Notes: generated by a model from the sequence alone, not told the origin. A stretch of DNA of 6,595 nt from an uncultured Eubacteriales bacterium (GCA_900545085.1 UQXU01000090.1:1-6595); one strand, 5' to 3'. Positions 1 through 6,557 are shown, counted from the stretch's first letter. Numbers and translations: made by a program.

Positions 1-1832
1 CCAAGCGAAGCAAAATAGGCGGCGGTTCTGGAATTGCCGACATTCAAGCAACTGTCAGTCACAAATGCAGGAAACAATTCCTTTGCCATCTCAATCTGAC
101 CCACGTTTCCTACTACAGCGCCGTCGAAGCTATCCAAATTCATTTTATTAAGCTTTTCCCGCGTTTCAGCATCCCAAAACGGCGGGAGACAAAGCCAAGC
201 CTTCATGCCGTTCATCATATCAAACTCACTCTGCTTCCATTCACGCGGAAGAAAATAAACTCTGTCCGCGCCCGCCTGAGCCGCTGCCAGCGCCTGCGCC
301 GTGTCTCTGACCTGAACAGCCAGATACCGCTCTTTATGCACTTCTTTTATTTCCGAAAGCCTGCCGGGCCTGCACACATACTGCCGCTTGCTGTCATAGA
401 AGCGTGATTCCAGTTTAGTCAGAGTTTCTCGCCTGAGCGCGTTCACCTGTGCCGCATTGATAAACGGCTCTCCTTTTATGTCCAATTCTATATGCGGTGT
501 ACCGAAAATAGTTCCGCCTGTTTTGCTCAGCCATGCTTCCAGCTTTTCAGTATTTATGCAATTTCTCGCTCTTTCCAGCGGGGCTTCCCCCTCTGACTCA
601 GCTTTCAAATCAGCCGACCTTCCCTCAAGCCTCGGCGTTTTTCCTTCATGAAGCTTCAGCTTCAAGCTCAAGGGCTGATTCGGGTTCTTTTGCTCAGCTA
701 TTTTTGCGGCAAAATCCAGCTGCGACTTATCAGACGTCAGGTAAACTTCGTCCCCTGCGCGCGCTTTGGGAGGCGCAGCTATGGAATAACCACCCGATAT
801 CACATCAGCATACGGAAGAGTCAAGCCCCCGTGAGATACATCCGAAAAGAACTCCACGCCGTCTCCCTTGGAAATTTCGGACCGCGTTTTTATCTGTGCT
901 CTGCCGTTTTTTATCTTCGCCACTTTACCGACATATACTCCCATGTGGTTTTGTCTGGAAGTATACGTAACGTCTCTGCCGCCATAATAATAGCCTTTTG
1001 TAAAGCCTCCGCGATTAAATATTTTTTTCAGCTCAAAAACAGCTCGTTCTGTATCGAAGCTGCCTCCGTCCAAAGCTGCGAGCGCTTTTTTATAGTAATA
1101 AACTGTCAGCGCGACGTATTCCCTGCGCTTCATCCTGCCCTCTATTTTTAATGAACAGACGCCGGCATCCCGCAAATCTGCGAGATTCTCTATCATACAT
1201 AAATCCGCGGCGCTGAGATGATACGCCTCTTCAGCATTTCCAAGGGAATACAGCATACGGCACGGCTGAGCGCATCTTCCTCGGTTGCCGCTTCTTTCTC
1301 CTATAACCTGAGAGAGCAGACACGTTCCCGATATTCCGGAACAAAGAGCTCCGTGTACAAACGCCTCGACTTCTATACCTGTCTCAGCTATTGACCTCAG
1401 ACCCGATATCGAAACCTCTCTCGCAGGAACGACTCGAGAACATCCCAAAGCTCGGGCGAAAAGCGCCCCTCCCTTGTCGCAGATTCCCATCTGCGTACTG
1501 GCATGGAGCGGAAGCCCCGGGAAAGCATGGGAAAAAGCATCTGCCAAACCTACGTCTGCGATTATCACTGCATCCACACCTTCTGAATACAGAAATTCTC
1601 CGTACTGCATTGCATCTTTTATCTCGCTGTCAAATATCATAGTGTTCAACGCGACATGAACTCTGCTTCCTCTGGCATGAGCATATCTGATGATTTCATG
1701 TAAATCTTTATATGAAAGATTTTTCGCATACGCCCGCGCACTGAACTCTCCGCCTACATAACACGCATCGGCTCCGCAATCTATTGCAGTCTTAGCTGTA
1801 ATTAAATCGCCTGCAGGTGCAAGCAGTTCCAT
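1..1832 (-). CDS. U32 family protein with DUF3656 region (RlhA/TrhP-like RNA hydroxylase family), C-terminus off window
   Basis: The frame is open for 610 codons from an ATG at 1830-1832 to the window edge, so the C-terminus is missing. A GGAGGG site (1839-1844) lies 6-7 bases upstream of the ATG and supports this start. The protein opens with MELLAPAGD, typical of U32 proteins. Residues 156-174 match the U32 signature (E-x-F-x2-G-x-L-C-x6-C-x2-S, as EAFVHGALC...GTCLLS). SLKIEGRMK at 228-236 and FNRGGFTKGYYYGG at 272-285 are also typical. Residues about 385-475 resemble DUF3656 (LSKTGG at 435-440, VNALRRE at 463-469), and a second barrel-like half begins near 500. Cys164, Cys171, Cys187 and Cys226 have the spacing of the [4Fe-4S] ligands known in the U32 protein UbiU. 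U32 proteins are often labelled peptidases or collagenases, but the studied RlhA (23S rRNA) and TrhP (tRNA) are prephenate-dependent RNA hydroxylases. The size and DUF3656 favour an RlhA-like role, by inference. It lies downstream of zapA, a pairing I recall from Clostridia. Confidence 0.93.
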   Translation of the reverse strand, partial: MELLAPAGDLITAKTAIDCGADACYVGGEFSARAYAKNLSYKDLHEIIRYAHARGSRVHVALNTMIFDSEIKDAMQYGEFLYSEGVDAVIIADVGLADAFSHAFPGLPLHASTQMGICDKGGALFARALGCSRVVPAREVSISGLRSIAETGIEVEAFVHGALCSGISGTCLLSQVIGERSGNRGRCAQPCRMLYSLGNAEEAYHLSAADLCMIENLADLRDAGVCSLKIEGRMKRREYVALTVYYYKKALAALDGGSFDTERAVFELKKIFNRGGFTKGYYYGGRDVTYTSRQNHMGVYVGKVAKIKNGRAQIKTRSEISKGDGVEFFSDVSHGGLTLPYADVISGGYSIAAPPKARAGDEVYLTSDKSQLDFAAKIAEQKNPNQPLSLKLKLHEGKTPRLEGRSADLKAESEGEAPLERARNCINTEKLEAWLSKTGGTIFGTPHIELDIKGEPFINAAQVNALRRETLTKLESRFYDSKRQYVCRPGRLSEIKEVHKERYLAVQVRDTAQALAAAQAGADRVYFLPREWKQSEFDMMNGMKAWLCLPPFWDAETREKLNKMNLDSFDGAVVGNVGQIEMAKELFPAFVTDSCLNVGNSRTAAYFASL

Positions 1833-1864
1833 TCTTATCCCTCCGAGCTCTATTGAAAATATCG

Positions 1865-1892
1865 AAAAACAGGGACACACGGCGGCGCCCCT
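1865..1892 (-). terminator. Hairpin plus U5 between zapA and the U32 gene (terminator or attenuator)
   Basis: On the minus strand AGGGGCGC (1892-1885) can pair with GTGTCCCT (1878-1871) around a 6-base loop. The 8-bp stem includes two G-U pairs. After one G comes TTTTT (1869-1865). It begins 10 bases past the zapA stop codon and ends about 20 bases before the ribosome binding site of the U32 gene, for which no separate promoter is evident. Partial readthrough, lowering U32 expression relative to zapA, is therefore the likely arrangement. The stem is short and the U-tract is displaced by one base, so full termination is uncertain. Confidence 0.45.
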
Positions 1893-1901
1893 TTGCGTTT
1901 T

Positions 1902-3869
1902 TTATTTTTTGTCTATTTTACCGCGTCTTGATTTGTGATAACGCACTTCTTTAGGCTGACGTTCCAGTTCTCGAATTTGGAACTCCAGCTCCGCTATACG
2001 GCTGCTCTTCGCGCTTAGCTGCAATGTCAGCTTTTCAAAGTCCTTCGACTTTTCTTCCATATCGGATATAAGCCCTTCCTTCTCTCTGAGCACCGCTTCA
2101 ATCGAAGCTATCTTGCTGTTTTCAGCTTCCAGCTCAGCTATCCTCTCATCGCGCTTCTGCACCTCTCTGCGTATATTTTCAAGCTTTTGCAGCTTCATCT
2201 GCAAATCCGCAACTCTAATATCGTGTTGTTCTGCCGCGACATCCATAGCTTTTTTATGTTCCTCAGCGTCCTGTTTCAACTCAGTAATTTTAGAATCCTT
2301 CTCAGCCATATCAAGCTGAAGCGTCCCTAATCTAGACTTTGTGTTCTCCAGCTCTGACGCCAGTCCTTCCGCTGCATTCAGCTTCTCCTGCATCTCTGCA
2401 ATCTTCGCCGCCTTATCCGCTGTATCCTTCTCTAACGATACTATCGACTGCTTGGCGCCGCTTAACTCAGCCTGAGCCGACTCTGCCAATTTCAGCTTTT
2501 CCTCCATGGCGGCCATCTTATAGCATTCCTGTTCAAGCTCGGCTATTCTCTCATTTCTAATTATTATCTCCGCCTGCATCTGACCCAATTTCATGTTGTC
2601 AGATTTCAGCCTAGTTATCTCTTCTGTTTGCTCGTCAATCTGTTTTTCAAGATCAGGGATTCTGTCCGCCTGGGCTTTCAGAGGCGGAATTCGTTCCGTC
2701 TCTTTTTCAAGAAAAGCTATCTTGCTTTCTTTTGATTCCAACTCAGATTGAAGCTCCGGCAATTTTTGCGCCTCTGCGCCAAGCTGTTTTATCGTCTCAG
2801 CCTGATCCGAGATTCTCTTCTCCATGTCGGGCAAAGTGACGAGCTTCATCTTTAGTTCCGCCATTTGTTTTTGGCATTGAAGAAGCTCATTGCGCTTATC
2901 TCTTTCGATAGTTTCCACCTGCGCGGTCAGCTCTGCAATTTTTTCGTCGCGTTTGGAAAGCTCGTCTTTAACATACTCTAATTTTCGAACTCTAAGCTCT
3001 AGGCTGGCGATATATTCATCCTTTTGTTTAAGCTGCACTTCCGCCACAACTTTTGCAGCACGGGCTTCGGATTCCGAGCGCTTCAGCTCTGCCGACTTTT
3101 GCTCAAAACCGAGAACCTGAGCCGAGAGTTTTTCCTCCGCTTCCTCGAGCGCCTTCTGTTTCTCGTTTACACTCTCTTCAATTTGAGCTATGCTGGCATT
3201 TTTTTTATGCAGCTCATGCTCCAGCGAATCCACGCGGCGCATCTTCAGCTCCATTTCCGCGACGCGCAGGCTGCTTTGCTTCACTTTTTCCTCATATTCT
3301 CTGACTTTAGCCTCGAGCTGAGACGTGCGTTCTATTTTCGCATTCATCTGTCCCATAGTTTCTGTCAGCTCTGCTATTCGCTTATCTCGCTCATCTATTT
3401 CCGCACGATATGCTTCGGAACGCTTCACAGCTTTTTGCAGTTCATCAATGCGCGCGTCTCTCTTGCTCAAAGCTTCATTCAGCTCTGCTACTCCGGCATC
3501 GGAGGATAGGTTCTTTAGACGTTCGTCGCGCTCTGCAACCTCTGCCTCCAGCTCAGATATGCGTTCATCTCTATTGCTTATCTCCGCCTCGAATATATCT
3601 ATTTCGCTGCCGCTGGCTGCGCTTTCCGCTGCTTTGCGCGCTTCGCTCATGGCATAAGCCAGCTGCTCGCGCGATTTACTCAGCTCGTCCATAAGATTCA
3701 GAGCAGTCAGCACCATAACGCGGCTGTCGTTCATACCTACATATGCGCTTCCCAATCCCCGCAGCCTTTCGTCCAGCTCAGAAGCAAGCTGCGCTACATA
3801 TTCCTCTGTCTCTTCGGAAACGATAGAATACTCTCTGCCGCAAATTTCAACTGTCGTCTTATTTTTCAT
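1902..3869 (-). CDS. zapA: ZapA-domain protein with giant coiled-coil extension (655 aa)
   Basis: Residues 1-75 are a recognisable ZapA domain: a beta-hairpin (TTVEICGREYSIV, 5-17), a helix (EEYVAQLASELDERL, 22-36), and the conserved SRVMVLTALNLMDEL stretch (49-63). ZapA binds FtsZ and bundles or crosslinks its filaments at the division ring; it is normally about 90-110 residues. Here the C-terminal ZapA helix runs on into about 550 residues of charged coiled coil (90-637) made of degenerate 24-residue repeats with a [RK]-I-A-E-L core. The coil's only prolines are at 347, 371, 395, 396 and 405. Residues 638-655 form a basic tail (KEVRYHKSRRGKIDKK at the end). No signal peptide or membrane segment is present, so it should be cytoplasmic. 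The start is ATG at 3867-3869 with AAGGAA about 7 bases upstream, and it has its own promoter. The coil is in one uninterrupted frame, so it is not a frameshift artefact. The ZapA call is firm; the role of the extension is unknown. Confidence 0.9.
   Translation of the reverse strand: MKNKTTVEICGREYSIVSEETEEYVAQLASELDERLRGLGSAYVGMNDSRVMVLTALNLMDELSKSREQLAYAMSEARKAAESAASGSEIDIFEAEISNRDERISELEAEVAERDERLKNLSSDAGVAELNEALSKRDARIDELQKAVKRSEAYRAEIDERDKRIAELTETMGQMNAKIERTSQLEAKVREYEEKVKQSSLRVAEMELKMRRVDSLEHELHKKNASIAQIEESVNEKQKALEEAEEKLSAQVLGFEQKSAELKRSESEARAAKVVAEVQLKQKDEYIASLELRVRKLEYVKDELSKRDEKIAELTAQVETIERDKRNELLQCQKQMAELKMKLVTLPDMEKRISDQAETIKQLGAEAQKLPELQSELESKESKIAFLEKETERIPPLKAQADRIPDLEKQIDEQTEEITRLKSDNMKLGQMQAEIIIRNERIAELEQECYKMAAMEEKLKLAESAQAELSGAKQSIVSLEKDTADKAAKIAEMQEKLNAAEGLASELENTKSRLGTLQLDMAEKDSKITELKQDAEEHKKAMDVAAEQHDIRVADLQMKLQKLENIRREVQKRDERIAELEAENSKIASIEAVLREKEGLISDMEEKSKDFEKLTLQLSAKSSRIAELEFQIRELERQPKEVRYHKSRRGKIDKK
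1959..3491 (-). repeat. Degenerate 24-residue (72-base) coding repeats in the ZapA coiled coil
   Basis: Residues 127-637 contain about 20 units with the approximate pattern h-x-x-h-x-x-x-h-x-x-[KR]-[DE]-x-[KR]-I-A-E-L-E (h = hydrophobic). The Ile/Val-type core residue falls at 141, 165, 179, 203, 227, 287, 311, 336, 360, 384, 418, 442, 466, 490, 514, 528, 553, 577, 601 and 625. Fifteen of the nineteen intervals are 24 or 25 residues. The exceptions are 14, 60, 34 and 14, of which three differ from 24 by exactly 10. In the DNA the repeats show as recurrent agctc-x-gctat blocks on the plus strand, but they have diverged, so this is an old protein-level repeat rather than a recent tandem duplication. 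Confidence 0.8.
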
Positions 3870-3887
3870 AACCGCTTCCTTTCTTAA

Positions 3888-3927
3888 CTTTGACTATAGT
3901 ATACATGTTTCCATCACTATAGTAAAG
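3888..3927 (-). promoter_or_regulatory. Repeated palindrome overlapping the zapA promoter (candidate operator or hairpin)
   Basis: The self-complementary octamer ACTATAGT occurs at 3893-3900 and again at 3916-3923, 23 bases apart centre to centre. One copy overlaps the -35 and the other the -10. With flanking bases, CTTTACTATAGT (3927-3916) can pair with ACTATAGT plus AAAG (3900-3888), with one bulged C at 3892. It could be a binding site for a dimeric regulator, or a weak AT-rich hairpin at the 3' end of the upstream transcript. There is no U-tract after it, so a standard terminator is unlikely. Confidence 0.35.
3898..3926 (-). promoter_or_regulatory. SigA-type promoter of the zapA-like gene
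   Basis: On the minus strand TTTACT (3926-3921) and TATACT (3903-3898) are separated by exactly 17 bases. The -10 matches the consensus at five of six positions and the -35 at four. The -35 begins one base after the stop codon of the upstream amidohydrolase-GNAT gene (3928-3930), and the -10 ends 28 bases before the zapA ATG. Confidence 0.7.
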
Positions 3928-5187
3928 CTATCTGATTTTTGAAAACATCTGCAAATAGTCTAAATCAACATATCCGAGCGTTTTATACAAATCATGCGCT
4001 TTATCGTTATTCCGGCTGACTTCCAGCCTCAAAGCCTTTGCGCCCGCGCCGGTATAATACGCCTTTGCCCATTTGAGATACTGAGTCCCAATGCCCATTC
4101 CTCTGTATTCCGGCTTGATATAAAGCTCTTCGAGGGCGACTATCTTTCCGCCTGCTTCAGAATACCACGATTTAGATGCAACTGCATATCCGCATATCTC
4201 GTCTTTTTTGCTTATTATATAACCGTCAACTCCGTCTCTTCCTTTTATTATTGCTTTGAAAGTGTTTTCAAAGCTATCAACATCAGGCTGGCTGACAGTT
4301 GCATCTGACGAATAGAAATCAGACGCCATTTGTATGAAATCCTCTTTATTCTCAGGCTTCATTCTCCTGATCTTAGGACGCGCGAGCAGCTCATCCATAC
4401 TCAGAAGCTCTCTCGCATTTTCTCCGAATATCATGTCGAGCTGACTGCTGCTCAGACCTGACCTCTCCAGCATTCTCATTTCGTTTATAGTTGTATCCCA
4501 TGGAAAATCGCTGCCCAGCAGGATCTTTTCCGCGCCATGCTTATCCGCAAGTCTTTTTATCGTCTTTGGTTCAACATAGTTCGCGCATACCGCCGTATCC
4601 AAATAAATATTTTCACCTGCTATCACCCGCTCTATGTCGTCTGAGCTGTATACGCCGCCCATATGCGCCATAATCAGCTTCAAATCGGGAAAGTCTCTGT
4701 GAACTTTCAGCGCGCCTTCGGGCGTAGTATGTACATGTGTGGGACTTATGGGGTCGAATCCTGCGTGCGTAAGAAGTATTAATCCCAGATCCTGACATGC
4801 TTCATAAATAGGATACGCCTTTTTGTCATCGAAATGATAGCCCTGATAGTCAGGATGGAGCTTTATGCCTATCATTCCCATGTCTTTTATGCGCTTCAAT
4901 TCACCGTATATATCTTCATAATCAGGATGTACGCTGCCGAAGGATATTATCCTGTCTATCATATCAATATCGGCAGAGAAATTGTTTACATTGTGTTCAT
5001 ATCCCGGTGAAGTAGAGACATTTAAAACTACAGCATAGTCAACTCCTGCGTGTTTTAATACATAGTCCTGTATATCTCCGATTCTGCCAAGACCATACGG
5101 GCGCACGTTGGATGCATCCGCAAGCTTGCGCAGAGCTTTTTCCGCCAGTTTATCATTAAAGCAATGCGTATGTATATCTACTATCAT
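3928..5187 (-). CDS. Amidohydrolase (TIM-barrel) fused to a GNAT acetyltransferase
   Basis: Residues 1-268 resemble the amidohydrolase_2 / COG2159 family of metal-dependent TIM-barrel hydrolases and decarboxylases. The N-terminal IVDIHTH gives the HxH metal pair (His6, His8). Further candidate active-site residues are His111 (IKLHP), His141 (LLTHAG), His175 (MAHMGG) and Asp227 (LLGSDFPW). Residues about 276-419 form a GNAT N-acetyltransferase: ELYIKPEYRGMGIG (354-367) carries the acetyl-CoA loop R-G-x-G-x-G, and SRNNDKAHDLYKTLGY (391-406) is the usual motif B. Both halves keep their key motifs, so both may be active; the substrates cannot be told from sequence. The start is an ATG at 5185-5187 with GGAGGG (5198-5193) 5-6 bases upstream. 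There is no signal peptide, so it should be cytoplasmic. It has its own promoter and sits as a single-gene unit between dnaJ and zapA. The amidohydrolase could instead be a decarboxylase, since that family holds both. Confidence 0.92.
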   Translation of the reverse strand: MIVDIHTHCFNDKLAEKALRKLADASNVRPYGLGRIGDIQDYVLKHAGVDYAVVLNVSTSPGYEHNVNNFSADIDMIDRIISFGSVHPDYEDIYGELKRIKDMGMIGIKLHPDYQGYHFDDKKAYPIYEACQDLGLILLTHAGFDPISPTHVHTTPEGALKVHRDFPDLKLIMAHMGGVYSSDDIERVIAGENIYLDTAVCANYVEPKTIKRLADKHGAEKILLGSDFPWDTTINEMRMLERSGLSSSQLDMIFGENARELLSMDELLARPKIRRMKPENKEDFIQMASDFYSSDATVSQPDVDSFENTFKAIIKGRDGVDGYIISKKDEICGYAVASKSWYSEAGGKIVALEELYIKPEYRGMGIGTQYLKWAKAYYTGAGAKALRLEVSRNNDKAHDLYKTLGYVDLDYLQMFSKIR

Positions 5188-5221
5188 TTCAGCCCTCCAA
5201 AAAAGCCTGTCTTAATTTGAA

Positions 5222-5250
5222 ATTATATCACTTTATTGGAAAAAGTACAA
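5222..5250 (-). promoter_or_regulatory. SigA-type promoter of the amidohydrolase-GNAT gene
   Basis: On the minus strand TTGTAC (5250-5245) and a perfect TATAAT (5227-5222) are separated by 17 bases. The -10 lies 34 bases upstream of the ATG, leaving a short leader that contains the GGAGGG site. The surrounding DNA is AT-rich compared with the coding regions. Confidence 0.75.
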
Positions 5251-5269
5251 TATAACACGAACATACAGC

Positions 5270-5306
5270 AAAGCACCCCCGACTGATAACCAGTATCGGG
5301 GATGCT
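5270..5306 (-). terminator. Probable transcription terminator after dnaJ
   Basis: On the minus strand AGCATCCCCGA (5306-5296) pairs with TCGGGGGTGCT (5282-5272), an 11-bp GC-rich stem with one wobble. CTG and CAG inside the 13-base loop can add three pairs. The hairpin starts 23 bases after the dnaJ stop codon and lies before the next promoter. The following U-tract is short (three T counting the last stem base), so termination may be partial or factor-assisted. Confidence 0.6.
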
Positions 5307-5329
5307 CAAAAGGGGGTTCTTCCTGATGA

Positions 5330-6436
5330 TTACTTAAAAAGGCCCTTGTGCTTTTTTCCTTTAGGCGCTTCTTTTATTCCTTCAAATTCCATAAGCAGCT
5401 CTTTCTGCTTATCAGTCAGCTTGCGCGGGACTGTTATATTAACCTTAACGTAAAGGTCTCCCTTTTTATCCGCTCTCAGGTGTTTAATGCCTTTTTCCTT
5501 GAGCCTGAACGTCGTGCCCGTCTGCGTGCCGGCGGGCATATTGTATTTTACCTTGCCCTCCAGTGTTTCTATCTCCAGCTCGCTGCCGAGAGCTGCCTGA
5601 GCGAAGCTTATGGACATATCCATATACAGATCTGCTCCGCTGCGCTGGAATGTCTTATGAGGCTTGACGGAAATATACACGTTTAAGTTGCCTTTTGCGC
5701 CGCCCTTTGTTCCGGCATGACCTTCGCCATGCAGAGTTATCACCTGACCGTTGTCTATACCCGCGGGTATGTTTACAACTATCATTCTGCTGGCGGATAC
5801 TCTGCCCTTTCCGTGGCATTTCTCGCAGGGCTTCTCTATTATCTCGCCTTCGCCATGACAATGCGGACACTCCACAATATTCATAAAAGTGCCCATCATG
5901 GTGCGCTGTTCCTGTTGAATCTGACCTGTGCCTCCGCATGTGGGGCAAGTCTTTGTCTCGCTGCCCGGCTGCGCGCCTGAGCCTGCGCAGCTTGTGCATT
6001 GTTCCATCCTATTTACAGACACGGTCTTTCTCACGCCGAATGCAGCTTCTTCAAAAGTTATGCGCAGCTGCGTATCTATATCAGCTCCGCGCTTCGGACC
6101 GTTCGCCTGCCTGCGCGGTTTCCCGCCGAAAAAGCTCTCGAATATATCGGAAAAGCCTCCAAAGCCGCTGAAATCTGCACCGGAGAATCCCGAGTTAAAG
6201 CCGCCAGTACCATCAAATGCTGCCGAGCCGAACTGATCGTACTGAGCACGCTTCTGCTCGTCGGAGAGTATCTGGTATGCCTCGTTGACTTCTTTAAATT
6301 TCTGAGCCGCATTTTCGTCTTCTTTGTTGACGTCGGGGTGATACTTTTTTGCGAGCTGCCGGAATGCTTTCTTTATGTCAGCTTGGCTTGCGTCTCTGGA
6401 GACGCCAAGCGTTTCGTAATAGTCTTTGTTTGCCAC
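5330..6436 (-). CDS. dnaJ: Chaperone protein DnaJ (Hsp40)
   Basis: This is a complete type I DnaJ of 368 residues, close to the usual 370-380. It is the cytoplasmic co-chaperone that delivers unfolded clients to DnaK and stimulates its ATPase. The J domain occupies residues 4-70, with the essential HPD at 33-35. The Gly/Phe-rich linker follows at about 74-105. The zinc domain has four CxxCxGxG motifs, with cysteines at 147/150, 164/167, 190/193 and 204/207. The two C-terminal client-binding domains run from about 215 to 345. All key residues are intact. The start is GTG (6434-6436), not ATG, chosen because [11 protein letters not shown] follows directly as in other DnaJ proteins and because AGGAGG (6451-6446) is 9 bases upstream. 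It lies downstream of a probable dnaK end, consistent with a heat-shock operon whose control elements would be upstream and outside the window. It ends before a GC-rich hairpin. Confidence 0.98.
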   Translation of the reverse strand: MANKDYYETLGVSRDASQADIKKAFRQLAKKYHPDVNKEDENAAQKFKEVNEAYQILSDEQKRAQYDQFGSAAFDGTGGFNSGFSGADFSGFGGFSDIFESFFGGKPRRQANGPKRGADIDTQLRITFEEAAFGVRKTVSVNRMEQCTSCAGSGAQPGSETKTCPTCGGTGQIQQEQRTMMGTFMNIVECPHCHGEGEIIEKPCEKCHGKGRVSASRMIVVNIPAGIDNGQVITLHGEGHAGTKGGAKGNLNVYISVKPHKTFQRSGADLYMDMSISFAQAALGSELEIETLEGKVKYNMPAGTQTGTTFRLKEKGIKHLRADKKGDLYVKVNITVPRKLTDKQKELLMEFEGIKEAPKGKKHKGLFK

Positions 6437-6445
6437 TTCTCTCTT

Positions 6446-6451
6446 CCTCCT
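6446..6451 (-). promoter_or_regulatory. Ribosome binding site that decides the GTG start of dnaJ
   Basis: AGGAGG on the minus strand, 9 bases before the GTG at 6434-6436. No in-frame ATG lies between it and the conserved J-domain start, so the GTG is the only start that keeps the full J domain. Confidence 0.85.
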
Positions 6452-6517
6452 GGCCGCATGTGTATTTTTGGCTCATAGCTCTTCCAAATTGATCATGCGA
6501 TACCTAATGCCAGCATA

Positions 6518-6557
6518 GCCATACGCAGGCGGGAAACTCTCCCCGCCCGCGCATAGC
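6518..6557 (-). other. Strong intergenic hairpin between dnaK and dnaJ
   Basis: On the minus strand GCTATGCGCGGGCGGG (6557-6542) pairs with CCCGCCTGCGTATGGC (6533-6518): 16 consecutive pairs, three of them G-U, around an 8-base loop. No U-tract follows, so it is not a standard intrinsic terminator. It begins 21 bases after the probable dnaK stop and ends about 66 bases before the dnaJ ribosome binding site. Such hairpins can stabilise or mark processing of the upstream mRNA and so set the DnaK:DnaJ ratio; that role is inferred. The rest of the 142-base gap shows no gene. Confidence 0.7.

Noticed and set aside
457..1151. Plus-strand open frames of 64-167 codons opposite the U32 gene
   Set aside because: The minus-strand frame is a clear U32 protein throughout. 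The plus-strand products have no recognisable motif.
1959..3491. Recurrent short similar blocks that could suggest a CRISPR array or DNA tandem repeats
   Set aside because: The blocks are degenerate, lack unique spacers of constant length, and follow the codon frame of the coiled coil. They are protein-level repeats.
2113..3694. Several plus-strand open frames opposite the ZapA coil, rich in Ser, Leu and Phe
   Set aside because: They are the reverse complement of a repetitive Glu/Lys/Ala-rich coding sequence with few stop codons. They resemble no family and overlap each other.
5655..5999. Minus-strand 114-codon frame inside dnaJ
   Set aside because: It is the same strand read in another frame across the zinc-finger region. 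The dnaJ frame is intact.
5999..6478. Plus-strand 159-codon frame with a hydrophobic stretch
   Set aside because: It lies opposite the J domain and Gly/Phe region of dnaJ, and the apparent hydrophobicity comes from reversed charged codons.
6454..6482. Possible separate dnaJ promoter (TTGGAA, 17 bases, TACACA on the minus strand)
   Set aside because: The -10 matches the consensus at only three of six positions, and dnaJ is expected to be read from the upstream chaperone promoter.
6473..6496. Seven-codon minus-strand ORF (MINLEEL) in the dnaK-dnaJ gap, as a possible leader peptide
   Set aside because: There is no ribosome binding site in front of it, and such short frames occur by chance.
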